Source: Chromera velia
Lineage: Eukaryota; Sar; Chromeraceae
Length of the DNA: 33,104 nt
NCBI GenBank assembly: GCA_018398765.1
Contig: JAHBMJ010001275.1
Location: 1-33,104, forward strand
Direction: 5' to 3'
The position numbers were made by a program, and so were the translations under genes. The notes under the pieces are model-generated. The model saw only the letters and a program-made list of their open reading frames with translations. It had not been told where the DNA came from and did no database searches. Numbering within the stretch: the stretch's first letter is position 1; every line of letters starts with the position of its first letter. Shown here in pieces: positions 1-11,381 of this stretch.

Positions 1-1830
1 TTGCAGCCACCAGATCTGGGTTGTAGGAGCTTGGAAGAACATAGTTCTGGAACTCGATCCGCTTGTACCCGTAGTACCTCTCGGGAAAGCCGACATCCAT
101 GAACAGCCCAACTGTCCAGAACTTCCCCTCCAGAGGGGTCCAGTAGGTATACTCAGCTCCAGAGGCTCAATCTGAGACAGACCATCTGTCTCCCTCAACT
201 CCTTATCTGCCTGGATCCACTCCTGCTTGGGCTTGTCCAAGTACTTGAGCGCCCTGTGCATGTAGTATCACCCTCTACGCTTGTCCCCAGCCGCAGCGGG
301 AGCAATGGAGACTCGGAAACTCATCGAAGTGGTCCACCCCTCTGGGATCTCGATCCGACGGGGCTGTGGAGGCGAGTGCAGATAGACGCCCTGGTTCTAT
401 GACATGATCTTCTTGAGGCTCAGCCTATCCTCCTCAAGGTCGAAATCCATGTCTCCAGGGAACACCTCACGTGCTTTCTGGATTTCGTCCTGCATCCTTG
501 TTGCACTCCCACTTCTCTATGAGTCCCCTCTGACTCCCGTTATCAGTCGGGGAGCCAGATAGTTCTTGAGGGTGTCAAAGACCTCTCCCTGAGTAATCTC
601 TCCCAAGTCGGGGTGGAGCATGAGCGTGAAACAACGAGTCCAAGCGTCATACACCCCCCGGCGGTACGTCATGAACACCGGCCGCTCCACCTTTTAATCG
701 TACCCTAGGGGCTCCCCGTCTACCCCTAGGAGACGTTTCCCCTTCTTGTCAAAAAAGATGGAGCTTGGATCCTTTACCCTCCTTCCCCACGAAGGAGCGA
801 GAGTGTGCTGCCGCACCGTACCAGGCGTGCGCAGCACCCTAAGGCCTGACGGGTCCAGAATGGTCCCCTTCATAGAAGAGCTGAACGGGACAAAGAAATC
901 CGGTAGCGGCGACTCCCCGGAGTCGACGGAAGCCCTGTTGGACACAGCAGGAGAGGGAAACCGTGGTCGGGCGCCCGCCGCCCCCGCTTCCCTTATCAAG
1001 GCCTTGGCCTGAGCAGGGAAGGGTTCGGAGGGCTTTGCAAGAGCAGGGGGAGGGAGGGAGGGAGGCAGAGCAGAGGGGAGGGCAGATGAAGACGATAACA
1101 AAGCCGATGCCTGCGCCTCCGTACTTAAAATCTCCTGATAGCCCTCACGAAGGTGAGTGAATCGAGGGGCTTCCCGTAAGCCCACGACACCTTCGCCCTC
1201 ATCAGCCAGCTGGAAAGAAAATTTCCTGGCCAGCCACTGTGTTTCTCGCTGTAACCCCTTGTATCGACCCACCGGAGAGGTGCCCGGAAGGATGAGAGGG
1301 AATCCTCTGTGCCCAAGGTTGCTTTTCCCTGCCTGCCTGCGGTAGCGGGCGCCTGTTCCCCCCTCCTGCCTGGCAGAAGTTTTCCATAGTCGAGGATCCT
1401 CCTGTTCTCCACCCGCCGGAGCCAGGAGGATGGTTCCTTCCTGATCAAAACGAGGCCTCTCCTAGAGCCGGATGTTGTCTGGGACCGTCTGCAGATGTTC
1501 CGGATGGACATGCAGGGCGGTAAAACGTTCCCCTTGAACGTTTTTCTCCTTGTGCCTGTGAAAAACCGCGACAACGTCATGCGTGAGCGAAGCTAAGAAC
1601 TGCATAATGACTCCACGCAACTCCGTTTCCAGGGAGGGCATGGACACCACTGCGGTGTCCCCCACTCTCCATCCAGGAGGCGCTCTTCGAAAAATCAGGG
1701 TAAAAGGGATGCCCCCCACCGTTTTATGAAACGCACAGGAATACCCCCAATGTTCCCCCATCGCCACGAGGTGAATCACCACAAGGGGAAAGCGGTGGTT
1801 CGGGTCCGATATGAGGAGGGCCACTCCCTC
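1..1830 (-). pseudogene. Element A integrase C-terminal part, Pro/Ser-rich linker and start of reverse transcriptase
   Basis: The same frame continues below the TAA at 1831 through TAG 1462, TAA 694, TAG 517, TAG 397 and TGA 268. The first 120 residues contain a copia-like integrase tail (HKTVGGIPF, then RAPPGW). A Ser/Pro/Ala-rich stretch at about 1000-1100 looks like the usual integrase-to-RT linker. Near 180-260 the residues [13 protein letters not shown] resemble the Ala/Glu-rich segment that opens copia reverse transcriptases. The frame then shifts by one base near 150 and the alternate frame reads [10 protein letters not shown] to the window edge. The catalytic RT motif is beyond the edge, so the RT call is an inference from position and this short match. 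Confidence 0.5.
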
Positions 1831-3570
1831 TTAATTGCTGCAAATGCAGCGCTCGACCAGAGCCTGCAGACCCTTACCCATGTACGGTGGTCCCTGATGG
1901 TACTCGATGGGATACAGTCCGGGGGACCCATCCCCCCGGAGCCACGACTGAAAGGAGACACCCACTCCGGCCTTCTCTCTGTCCATGCACACCAGGTGCG
2001 GACGCCCCAGCCAGCGAGCAAAGTAATGTGTGCAGTCGATGAAGGAAGCCTCATCTTTCTCCTTTGCTGGGTACGCCAAAGAGAACCCGGCTCCTGGCTT
2101 GTATAGAACCACCATCATTTTAAAGCCTCCTGTCTCGGCCTTCGCAAAAAGGTCCTTGAAGAACCAGATGTCGACGATCCAGACCGTTCCCTTGATTGGC
2201 CTCCAATCGGCAGGCAACTGCTCACTCCTTTTATGAATCTTTGGCATGATCGCGTTCTTCAGTTGACAAAGGGGACACGCAGAAATCCACTTTCTGCAGT
2301 TCTCATCGATCTCAATGCCGTCTGCCGTGAGAGTCTCCTTAAGATTGTCGAAGTTCTGGTGTCCGTAGTGCGAGTAGAGAGCCATCGCTTCTCGCTTCTG
2401 GTCGACTGAGACGGCTGAGAAGGCAACCAGGTGCGTCCGTTCGTACCTGTAGTCCCATGGTTTAAAGTGGGCAGCGCCCCCACTATTAAACTTTCTCACC
2501 GAAAGAAAAGGACCTTGCTGACAGACTGAGTGATCGGTGTCTGCCAGCTCCAAAGCAGTCCATCCACCTACGACCCAATACGTAATCGGGTAGACAGCCA
2601 CTAGGACCTCAATGCCGTCGGGTATGGCTCTGAAGTCCTTTTTGGCTGACCTCTTCTTCTCCGCCTCGGGGAGAGGGTCTCGGGGAATCCTCTCGTGAGG
2701 ATCCCTCTGCTGCTTGAGCTGCCGCGCCTTATTCCACCGGTCCCACACCTCCTGCAGTGACTGGAACCGGTACCCACAGGAACCGCCTTGGGGACCTCCC
2801 CCAAGGGAGTGCTCAAAGGACTCGTTTGGAACGGCTTTGTAGTATGGGCTGCGGTGGTTGAGGTGGTTGAGGCCATACCCGTCTGGCCTGTCCCCCCAGG
2901 GCTTGTAGATGATGCAGGCTTCCGGTGCTCCCACCTTGAAGGGGGTGTCCATGACCTCAACATCAACCTGCGGAATTCCCTGTCGCACCTCCTCCTGATA
3001 TATCAGGTCCACGGACAGCCTCATCCCATGTGAGATCTGCCTCTCCTCCTTTGTTCTCTCCGCCCATGCGTAGTAGGCAGGAAGGACATCCTTAGTCGAA
3101 GAACGAGGGACAAAGAGACCTGCACCAGGAGCATTGCGAATCAGCACATCAGGGAGGTTCGGCTGATCGACCGTGTGGAGCAAGCAGGGGACGACAATGT
3201 TCTTGGGAGCGCCGGAGGGGTCGTGTGTCCCAAACCGGATGCCAAAAACCGCAGGACAAGAGAACACCGCTTCATCCCCCAGTCCCCATGACTGGAGGGG
3301 CATCTTCAACCGCACCTTCCACTCAATGAAATCTTGTCCCGTGACAAGATGCTCATAGTGCCGGTGCCTCATCCTCCTGGGAAGCCCCCCGTCTGGGGGC
3401 CTATCTCCCTCCTCCCCAACACCCCCCGTGAACAAACCCGTCCAGTCCAGGATATTCGGCCCCCCGAAGGCACGGATAAGACTTCTCACCTTCCTCCAAG
3501 AGATGAGGTTCCCGAACGTACAGGAGTTAATATGGATCTTGAGGACCCTATACTTGACGAGCTCAGGGAT
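1831..3570 (-). pseudogene. Element A integrase (HHCC domain and catalytic core) with possible protease remnant
   Basis: The segment is open from TAG 3571 to TAA 1831. Its C-terminal third shows the GAG-pre-integrase zinc-binding pattern: two His in SHYGHQNF, then CPLC after about 35 residues. The integrase core follows: first Asp in WIVDIWFF, second Asp in VCMDREKAG, and a Glu in LVER about 43 residues later, a slightly long D,D-35-E spacing. The stop at 1831 falls just after this Glu, so the core continues in frame below. Upstream, [10 protein letters not shown] resembles an aspartic-protease loop (D-T-G-x-S) with Gly changed to Asp; I treat that as tentative. The first 250 residues are unassigned. 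Integrase would insert element cDNA in the nucleus. Family assignment of the integrase is firm; activity is unlikely in this copy. Confidence 0.8.
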
Positions 3571-4290
3571 CTAGGATCTCGCATTTCCCGAAACCTTGTA
3601 GACCTCGAATTTTTCTGGAAACCCAGCCCGACGCCGGGTCCTGCTCGGGTTGTTCATCAGTTCACTCTCATACTGGGAGACCGTGTAGACAGCAGACTTC
3701 GAATCAGAGGGCACCGCACCCATGGTGGTCTCGTCTTCCGGTCCCCGTGTGTGAGAAATGACCTCAGGGAGATGGGGATCATGCTCCAGGGGGACCTCCA
3801 TCATATCCCTGATGCACTGGACTCCTCCTGCAGTGAACTCAGACTGGAAGGCTTGCATAACCGTCATATAAGTTTCCATGCCTGCCGGGAAGATAGCCCT
3901 GTGGCACCCCATTCGTTCCAAGCCTGTCCGTTCAGGCTTATCGGACAAGAGCGTTTGCCAGGCTCCACGGACTCCTTCTCTCCATATATCGACCCCCGTG
4001 TGGGTCCCAACAGGATCCCAAGCAGACAGGCGCTCTATAGCCCCATCATGCCATACAGAGAAGGTCGTTGTATCGTAGTTGGGCAAGTACTTGGCTCCAG
4101 GCTCATAGCACAAAGGAAAGCCAAGCTGGTCTGCAAAGCGGACCTTTCCGAGAGACCCCTCCCCATGAGGGATCTTCTCTTCACCCTTGGACGCGTGGGT
4201 GGTCAGGTTGAACGAGTCCTCCTTCCCACATGAGATGCCACCCGTCACTGTGACAACATCATCGTCGTCCTGACCCCCAGGATCGACATG
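3571..4290 (-). pseudogene. Element A Gag-Pol linker region of unknown function
   Basis: This is an open stretch between TAG 4291 and TAG 3571, in the same frame as Gag above and integrase below. It encodes about 240 residues starting after an acidic DDDD patch. The sequence has several Trp and Cys residues and a Met-rich helix-like part, but no D[ST]G aspartic-protease motif that I can see, although protease would be expected in this part of a copia element. It may hold a divergent protease or a lineage-specific spacer. The only support for coding is the conserved frame and the lack of other stops over 720 nt. Confidence 0.5.
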
Positions 4291-5469
4291 CTACGAGCAT
4301 ACAGGAGGGACACTACCCCCCCGCTGCGCCTGTCCGGAGCCTGAGTTCTTCTTCTTGAAGTTCTCATTATTGAACCTGCCGGGAGAAAGGGTGCACCCAC
4401 CATGGCCGCGACCCCCACCGCCTCCTCTCCCCCCTGAGCCGCCTCCACGACCAGGATAAGGAGACCCTCGACGGTCTCCGGAGCCGCCTCCACGGCCTCC
4501 TCCTCCCGGAAGACCTTTAGGACGGCCCCCGGAGCCGCCCCTGTCCTGCCCGGTCTTGTCTATCTGCTTCATCATCCATCGCTTCTTTGCGTTCTCGTCA
4601 GGGCAGTTGTTAAGAGCATGGTCCATCGTTTTACACGCTGGGCAGCCATCTTTCTTCCGAATCCAAGGACAGGCCCTATGGCCCCCCCACTCTGCATATC
4701 CGTCCAGACGGTTGCATCTTAGGCACTGCCCATCGCGGTACCCGTGGGGAAAACTCTTCCTGCTGGAAGGATTCCAACACCCCTTATCCCACAAAGACCC
4801 AAACTCTCCATCCCACTGACCAGGTTTGATGGGAGTTTCTCCAGGTCCTGGACCCGCCATCGTCCCGATGAATGCATCCGACCCAGTCCTATCCCGGTGT
4901 CGGACACCATATCGATCGAGAACGGGGTTCTTGTTGGGGCCCTTGGGGTTGACAACGGCCTGAGTGGGAGGACGGTCCTTTCCTTCCACCCCCTTATCAT
5001 TGTATTGACTGGAGGGAGCAGAGGAATTGGACCCAGGAGAGCGCCCCCGATTGGAGTTCCCCCCACTATCCCCCTTGCCAAAACCCCCGCCAGCACCGCC
5101 CTGCCTACCACGATCGGAGTTGCCCCTGCCTTTCCCGCCAGAGTCAGGGGTCTTTCCTTCTGAGGGTTTCCCTCCCTTTGCCTTGGAAGGGGATTTCCTC
5201 TGCGGGACTCCTCCAGGCCCTGCGAACGCTACGAAAGGAACCTTCGGAATGATGCCCCCTCGCGAGGCACCCCCCGAGTCCTTCATACCGAAGGTTGCTG
5301 CCTTCTGTTCCCACTCTCTCTTCAAGTCCTCGACGAGAGCTCTTTTGACCAGGCCTCGGTTCCAGGCATCTCCGAGAGACTTGTTAAAGGTCTCTGCCTG
5401 GGCAGCGATGACGTGGATCTCTTTGGTGATCTCCACTTTGCTGGTGAGGTCCACCGGGGACTGTCTCTC
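4291..5469 (-). pseudogene. Element A Gag, nucleocapsid part with CCHC zinc knuckle and Gly/Arg-rich tail
   Basis: This segment is open from the TAG at 5470 to the TAG at 4291. It begins with a helical, charged part and continues into a long Gly/Ser/Arg/Lys-rich basic region of RNA-binding composition. At 4603-4644 lies a perfect retroviral-type zinc knuckle, CPACKTMDHALNNC (C-x2-C-x4-H-x4-C). Just before it is a second Cys/His cluster (CLRC, then HRAC) that looks like a variant knuckle. After the knuckles comes a second Gly/Arg-rich tail with RGG-like repeats. In this family such a protein packages element RNA. It shares its frame with the preceding coiled-coil region and with the downstream pol region, so Gag and Pol look like one fused polyprotein. 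Confidence 0.85.
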
Positions 5470-7155
5470 CTACCACCTCATTATGAGGTCATTTGGCAGG
5501 TGCACCATCAGGAGCCCGAGCCTGTACTTCACGCTAAGCTCATGAACGATGTTCTCCTCAACCAGGTGGTTTAGGAGACGCTTATGATATGCCAGCAGCT
5601 CCGTGTAAGTCCCAAACCTACAGGACTTACAGGCAATCCTCTCGTACTCCAGGACGAGAGCAGGGGTCAAGTACTGGATCGTCTTGAAAAAGTGCGCAAA
5701 GATCATTGCCACAACCTTATCGCGCATCTCCACAAAGGTCTTCGGGACCGATGTCAAGATTTTCTCCAGGGTGTAGGCGATGAGGGGATCCTCAAGGTCC
5801 TACTTCGGCCTCCCCTGGGTCCCACTCGACTCCCTAACTCCCAGAAAAGAGAAGATGTCAGGAGCCTCCGCAGCCCCGACATTACCAGTATGTACCCCCC
5901 CACCTACAGACACCGTCGCAGGTTCAGGAGGAGACACTGCAGGATACACCCCCCCACCCATAAGGGGGGTCATCAGGAATACCGAAGGCAGGCGGCCTTC
6001 AGCAGCACCCTCAGGGACGCCCTTGGCCTGGGGTGAAGGAGAGAGTACGTCTATCTCCTTGCGGAGTTTGTTGGCTTACTCGTTGAGAGCAAACACATCT
6101 GACGCCAACTGGTCGATGTGACCTTACAGGGTCGCTACCAGCGTATCCCTGTCAGCCTTTCCAACGTCGAAGACCTTTTTCTTTTCAGCCTAGGATGCCA
6201 GCTCTGTTGCGTACTCCTCCTTCCCTTCGGACCCCTCAGGGAAGTTGTCCCTCTTAGGCATGCTACTCATCACGTCATTCTCCTCCTTCTAGATCTCCAG
6301 AATTCGGAGCTTGTCAGCACCTCGTTCGGCGTCCAGACCCGATATCTATGCTACAAGGTCCTCATACTGCTTCCTTTTCTTCTCCACCAGGGTGGTGTCA
6401 GGTCGCACACCGACTACCTGTACCCCCCTACTAGAACTGCTACTGCTACTGCTACTGCTGACCCGCTCAACAAAGGCCGGACGCTGCTCACTGGATATGG
6501 GGACCGTCACGGCCATCTAACGGGAGGTGTCTGGTATCGCTCCCGTCTCCTCCTCCGTCTTCACCTTCGTCTCTGTTGGAGCTCCCCCATAGAGCTCCCC
6601 ACCTGAAGAAAACATAACAGGGCGAGACAAGGAGAGGGAAGAGGGTTCCTTTAGAGTCTGCAGGCAGAGGATCTGCTCGTTCAGGGACTTCAACTGGGGA
6701 TCAGTGATTCTCTCCTTCTCTTAGCGTGAGAGAAGCTCCTTGATTTCTATGATCCTCGTCTTACCTATTCTCAAGACGTCGGTCCGCTGCAGATATCTCT
6801 TTATCCACTCTGCGTCGGGCGGAGAAACACAGTCCACAATATGCCTGTGGAAAATCTGGAGCTGCTCAGAGACTTCCAAGCTGAGGTGGAGCACCCGTTC
6901 CACCACTTTCTCCAGCACTTCCACCTCGGTCCTTGCGACGTAGTGCTTAACGTTAACCCCCACCTTGTTCCTGTTGGTGAGGGTGAACCCCCCGCATCAC
7001 TCGTCCGAGTCATCGAGAATGGCAACAGCATCTGCGTATTACCGTACCCACTCGATAATATCCACATCGTCCGTGAGGCGGAAGACGCCCACGGTCTTCG
7101 CCTCCATAACCTTGATCGCGATGCACCCGTGGGGAGCATCCTTCTTAGGACCCAT
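5470..7155 (-). pseudogene. Element A Gag, N-terminal coiled-coil region, interrupted by in-frame stops
   Basis: The frame opens with ATG at 7155-7153 (start MGPKKDAPHG), 70-90 nt inside the candidate primer-binding site, and stays in one frame to 5470. Stops within it are TAA 7039, TGA 6997, TAA 6721, TAG 6517, TAG 6346, TAG 6289, TAG 6190, TAA 6124, TAA 6076, TAG 5800 and TAG 5470 (lowest base of each codon). The protein is rich in Glu, Lys and Leu in heptad-like order, as expected of a coiled-coil Gag. A serine run at about 6425-6460 comes from an AGT/AGC repeat. Several stops sit inside coiled-coil stretches, for example between ALNE and ANKLRKEI, where glutamine would fit. I recognise no named Gag family; the assignment rests on position ahead of the zinc knuckle and integrase in the same frame. 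Confidence 0.7.
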
Positions 7156-7225
7156 GGTATGTCACCTGCAGTAGGGAATCGGGAAAACAACAAGGGGAAT
7201 GTTGTCGGAATAACAACGGGAGACT

Positions 7226-7243
7226 CCCTTAGTGACCGCGCCA
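7226..7243 (-). other. Candidate primer-binding site of element A
   Basis: On the minus strand the sequence TGGCGCGGTCACTAAGGG begins one base after a CA dinucleotide (7246-7245) and lies about 70 nt before the Gag ATG. TGG at the 5' end of a PBS pairs with a tRNA CCA end. Spacing is similar to element B. I cannot name the tRNA, and the second LTR is outside the window, so this is tentative. Confidence 0.35.
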
Positions 7244-7244
7244 G

Positions 7245-8040
7245 TGAAAAGTAGAGTCTCACCTCTCTCGAGATTCCTCCAATAGAATCCTATAGGCCCT
7301 CCCGTGTCGATCCTCTAGCCTGTCTAGAGGACTTTTCAAACTGCTATACTCCCGAATTCCTGGCCCTCTCATATTAGAGGACTACAGTGAATATATTGAC
7401 CTAACGTACTCGTCTAGACCGATACAGATGGACAGAAATAATTATCTGATCAGTCTTTTTACCAGACAGAAAATCTATGAACCCCCACAGTCCACAGAAA
7501 GCTCCTGCTGGTGGCCTCGTGCAATACTCAGAGCACAAAAGAACCACAGAGACACATAGGGCACAGTACAGTTCCTATACATGAAACTCTGTCAATCCCT
7601 AGGTCAAGTCTCTTGCTCAGACAGACGGTAACTGCCGTGCACGTCTGTCTGACTGTCTAGAAATTAATTTGACCGGAATTGATTCTGAAGCCTCCGATGG
7701 CGTAACCGCACCATCGTCCTAATTAAATCCCATATGAAGGCCCGGAGCACACACCACCATAGTGAGTGCCTGGCCGGGTGTATTTCTTATGCCAAAGTAC
7801 ATGTAGGCCATACCATGGAACTCACAACATGTACACCTCTGTCGCAGGCACCCCGCCACCCCGTGTAGATAGGCCGCCACGTACGTGTGTGTCGCTCCTT
7901 TCTCTGGCTCGGGGCGAAGGGACGAATGGAAAGGCCAGGACCGGAATTCACCCTCCTCGAATCCGACCAGGAACGGGACCGTCGTTTTCTTTCACAGAAG
8001 GAAGAGGAAATTATAGAAACCATGCACCTAAGCCCTGAAA
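7245..8040. other. Probable 5' LTR and flank of element A, no gene
   Basis: This GC-balanced stretch starts with TG at 7245 directly beyond the candidate primer-binding site, where the 5' LTR of the minus-strand element must lie. The far LTR boundary cannot be set because the partner LTR is outside the window. It contains a strong inverted repeat at 7618-7651. Short open frames at 7766-8038 have no recognisable protein and no homology cue. Confidence 0.4.
7618..7651. repeat. Perfect 10-bp inverted repeat (hairpin)
   Basis: CAGACAGACG at 7618-7627 is followed after 14 bases by its exact reverse complement CGTCTGTCTG at 7642-7651; one more T-A pair can extend the stem. It lies in the likely LTR of element A, so its transcript could fold here. 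Function is unknown. Confidence 0.6.
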
Positions 8041-9451
8041 TTGTAGCGAAAAATTAGGTTATGAACTTAAATTAAATATAGAATAAGATTATTCTGTTCT
8101 TTTTTTCACTATGACAACTTTTTATTCTAAAAAAAAAACTAGAAAAAAAAATAAAAAGAGATATATACACTACATAAGATTTAGAAAGAAACATGAGTCA
8201 CATGCATGACTAGAAATATAAATTCTAGCATAAATTTGTTTCTTTTTAAGAACAGTTTTTATCACTTCGTTTAGAGCATTCTCTATTTTTTTCTATGTTT
8301 AATGTTGATAATCAAATTTTTTTGATCCGATTTAGAATAGGAAAGTCACGGTATACACACACACCAGTTATTAAATCTCTAGTAAAATATGTACTCGATA
8401 GAGTATAAACTTTATTGCTAGCAGAAACTAGCGAACATTACTAGTATACGTATAGTAGCCGCACACGAAAATAAAAACTATACTATAATTACTATAGCTG
8501 TTAATGATAATGATTTAAACACAAAATTGTTTTACAATTCATAACAGTACTGCGGTAAGTTACGGTAGTCCCTGGTAAAAGTTGTTACAGCTTCTCGGTG
8601 GCTGGTTTGAGCCTGAGTCTGCGAATGTATGTTGGAACTATGTCCTTAAACAGTTGATGAAACAATTAAGCTGAAGGCTTGTTGGTGTGACACACTGACA
8701 GTTGTAACATTCTGCACGCTTTTTGTCTAGCTTTTTGTCGATACTGCGCTCCATGCATCACGATGCTTGATGTTCTGGAGGCAACGGAGGTCTACTGGAA
8801 GAGCCTCTGACTCAAAGTAGTGTACACCTTGCTAAAGGAGAATCACAGCCAATAAAAAAGATCCTCAGCAGGGAGCCATACAGGCCATCATGCAGCCGTC
8901 TTGTTCCTGTACTTCCAACGGCCTGCATAGTCCCACGGCGCGACACTGTGACAGTTTGCGGCAATCAACCGCAAGAAAGTTTTAACACAAAGGAGAACAT
9001 GCAACTCATCCCCCCAACCCTGCCCCTTCGGAAGTCGTTCTTTTCTTGACTTTCACAACACTCAATTTACCTTTGCGTGATGCCTAACCCCTTTCAGCAT
9101 GCTTCGGCGAAGCAGTAAAGCTCGAATGCAGCGCAGGGACACCAAAAAACTCAGGCAGGGCACGCCCTTTCCTTCAACCACACCTTCATCACTCAGTCCA
9201 GCCTCCCCTGGCGCCCCTGGCCAGTCCGCAATTCAAACAGGCCACCCCCTACTTCTCCTTCAGTCACTTTCTTCGAATACTCCTCAACTGGTTCCGACCT
9301 CTTCGGTCTCTGGTCTGCACTGCGGTGGAAATTCAATCTCCACAGAACCGCATTTGCAACGAAATCGGCACAGCTATTCTCGGAGAGAGACTGCGTACAT
9401 GACTCTCGCGGCAGCACGGCAAACAGAGAAGACATAAAGACATAAAGACAT

Positions 9452-9486
<35 letters not shown>

Positions 9487-10150
9487 GAAAAAGAAAGAAA
9501 GGGGAGAGAGAGAGAGAAGCAAGGAAAGAAAACAGGAGAAGTCAGTAACAGAGGAACGACAAAATGATTCAATAAAAGAGAGAAACAATGGAAGAATGAA
9601 GCAATGAATGGATGAAAGAAGAAGGGAATGAAAAGAAAAAAGAAAGAAGAAGGAATAAAAGAAGAAAAAACCTACAACGAAGAGTCGGGAGGAAATGGGG
9701 GGCTCTCTTCAGTCTTCTCACACCCCTTAAGCGCGTTTGAATTAGGATTAAATTAGGGGTTTCCAATTGACGGGCAACCCAATTCTCTCCTTTAAATCCT
9801 TCTGTACCTCGCCCCACCCCCTCTCTTTCTCACAATGTTTTACTTTCTCCGCAGCCTCTTCTGGAATCAGGAAAGGGAAAATTATCCCAGGTGGGCACCC
9901 AGACCTCCTCTCAAGGGCCTGCATGTGCCTGCAGTGTTGACGCACGCACAGAGGAGATCCCCACAGCAGTGTTTTACCGGGCCAAGTCTCTTGCGAGTCA
10001 GAGAGACAGAGACCCTCTGCTTTTTATCCCCCCCGGCCCCGATAAGTCTCGAAGGAGCATCTGCGCACACACGCACGCACAGGACATCTGCCAGCCCGCG
10101 GCGATACTGCCTCTATCTATCTCTTATGCCCTCTCCTTTCTATTCCCCTT
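8041..10150. other. Intergenic DNA, AT-rich then purine-rich; no gene seen
   Basis: From 8041 to about 8560 the sequence is strongly AT-rich and full of TA dinucleotides, unlike the coding parts of the window. From about 8600 to 9420 base composition is mixed. A GAAA/GGAA-rich simple sequence covers about 9425-9680. The open frames here are low-complexity or antisense readings without family features. The last part (about 9830-10150) is probably 3' flank of the methyltransferase-like gene. Confidence 0.6.
9425..9680. repeat. Purine-rich (GAAA)n / (AAGA)n simple-sequence tract
   Basis: A run of GAAA, AAAGACAT and GGAA units, almost purely purine on the plus strand. Predicted Phe/Leu/Ser-rich peptides on the minus strand are translations of this repeat, not genes. 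Confidence 0.8.
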
Positions 10151-10819
10151 TCACCAAATCCCTGGAAGGAACATACTCTTCACCTTTTGTCTGTACTCTC
10201 TGTATCCCTTCACTTCTCTCACAAGCATCTCTTCCTCAGCCTTCACCCGAGCACCCCATACCCATGCAAACACGCCAACAACCCCCAAAGCGCCCAACAA
10301 ACTTCCTTCAAACATCACAAGCGCGTTCCCTGTGAACAACAAAAGGTTCGAAGTGTACCCTGGATGCCGCACAACAGCGTACGGCCCAGTGTCCACCACC
10401 GTGTGCCCTTCTTGGACTTTCAACGTCACGGAGAAACGCTTCCCCAGCAGTGCCATAGAGATCCACCTTAGAATGGTCGCAAACACCATCGACGAGAGCG
10501 CCAAAGTGTCTAAGACACTGAGTTCGCTTGGCGTCTCCCGGCCAAAACCGCGGACCAGTAGAACCCAGATAGTTGGACCCACCGACAGTCCCACGAGCGA
10601 AACGACATTTCTGACGGAAGACCCTTTATCTTTGGTATGATCCGTCTCCATCGCTCGATCCTGCCGAAAAACACTCTCTGACACCCCCCAATAAACTAGA
10701 CGGATCAACAGAGCGGCCCTCTTTGCAGCCCCCAAGGAGACGGCAAAGACAGCGAGAAGCAGCTCTGCGACATTTAAAGCGGGAAAGACCACACGGGCGA
10801 CTGTTGCGAGGTTGACCAT
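10151..10819 (-). CDS. Isoprenylcysteine carboxyl methyltransferase-like (ICMT/PEMT-fold) membrane protein
   Basis: A single-exon frame of 222 residues ending in TGA. Residues 145-155 read GPYAVVRHPGY, the (D)TGPYxxVRHPxY cofactor-binding signature of the ICMT/phospholipid-methyltransferase superfamily. It is followed by a hydrophobic stretch, an E-E-x-x-L-x-x-E patch near 186-192, Y-R-E-Y-R near 196-200 and a C-terminal LPGIW, all typical of the C-terminal half of these enzymes. Several hydrophobic segments suggest a multi-pass membrane protein, probably in the endoplasmic reticulum if it behaves like family members. Such enzymes methylate prenylated cysteines or lipid head groups using S-adenosylmethionine; the substrate cannot be told from sequence. 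I chose the ATG at 10819 because it has an ACC-ATG-G context; the frame stays open upstream but without another ATG. It has no in-frame TAA or TAG. Confidence 0.85.
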   Translation of the reverse strand: MVNLATVARVVFPALNVAELLLAVFAVSLGAAKRAALLIRLVYWGVSESVFRQDRAMETDHTKDKGSSVRNVVSLVGLSVGPTIWVLLVRGFGRETPSELSVLDTLALSSMVFATILRWISMALLGKRFSVTLKVQEGHTVVDTGPYAVVRHPGYTSNLLLFTGNALVMFEGSLLGALGVVGVFAWVWGARVKAEEEMLVREVKGYREYRQKVKSMFLPGIW

Positions 10820-11381
10820 GGTAAAAAAATTACGTGATACAATGGGCCAACATGGATGAACAAGTTCTGTTTCAGAGAATGCCTGCACAAACGAGATCTA
10901 TCCGTCTACAGGCAGTGACTGAGGGCAGCGGAGTGCATGCAGGATATTGCAGGATTCGGGGACGTACAGTCGCATGTCGTCTCGTCTCCTCAGTCGCGGC
11001 AACCGACCTTGGCCTCAGCCAGGCGGCCCATATAGGCCTGGGGTCAACACAGGCAGTAGCAGGCATTTTTCCAACTTTAAACAACCTATCCACACGGCTA
11101 AAATAGCCCTTCAAACTACTTCAAACCAGTATAAACTAGTCACTACTAGTTATAACCTATACAAGTTTTGAGATGTAAAACTTTTAACAACATCCTTGCC
11201 GTTCTTAGGGGCGACTTCTAGTAAAACGGCGACAGTGACACAGTGCTCTACCTAGGGTATACTAGGGCACCAATTAAATCACTATCATACACTATCAATT
11301 ACTATCAATATCACTAACAAACACCTGGGAAATGAATCTTCTCATTCTAGTATAATTATATCAATGAATAATTTCTTACGT

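Larger units (their letters stand above)
1..7244 (-). mobile_element. Ty1/copia-order LTR retroelement A, minus strand, truncated by the left window edge
   Basis: The minus strand carries one Gag-Pol frame from an ATG at 7155 down to about position 150. In order it encodes coiled-coil Gag, a CCHC zinc knuckle, an HHCC zinc-binding segment plus integrase core, and the likely start of reverse transcriptase at the window edge. Integrase before reverse transcriptase is the Ty1/copia order. The frame is interrupted by 17 TAA/TAG and 2 TGA, yet I found no frame change between 7155 and about 160; one single-base shift occurs near 150. The 5' LTR should lie above about 7245, and a possible primer-binding site sits at 7226-7243. 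Most of reverse transcriptase, RNase H and the 3' LTR are outside the window. The copy cannot make a full polyprotein under the standard code without readthrough. Confidence 0.85.

Noticed and set aside
746-7254. Plus-strand open frames opposite element A (for example 3334-4233)
   Set aside because: They are antisense readings of the Gag-Pol frame; only the minus strand shows zinc-knuckle and integrase motifs.
9891-10640. Plus-strand frame of about 250 codons over the methyltransferase-like gene
   Set aside because: Antisense shadow. The minus strand carries the GPYAVVRHPGY motif and hydrophobic segments.
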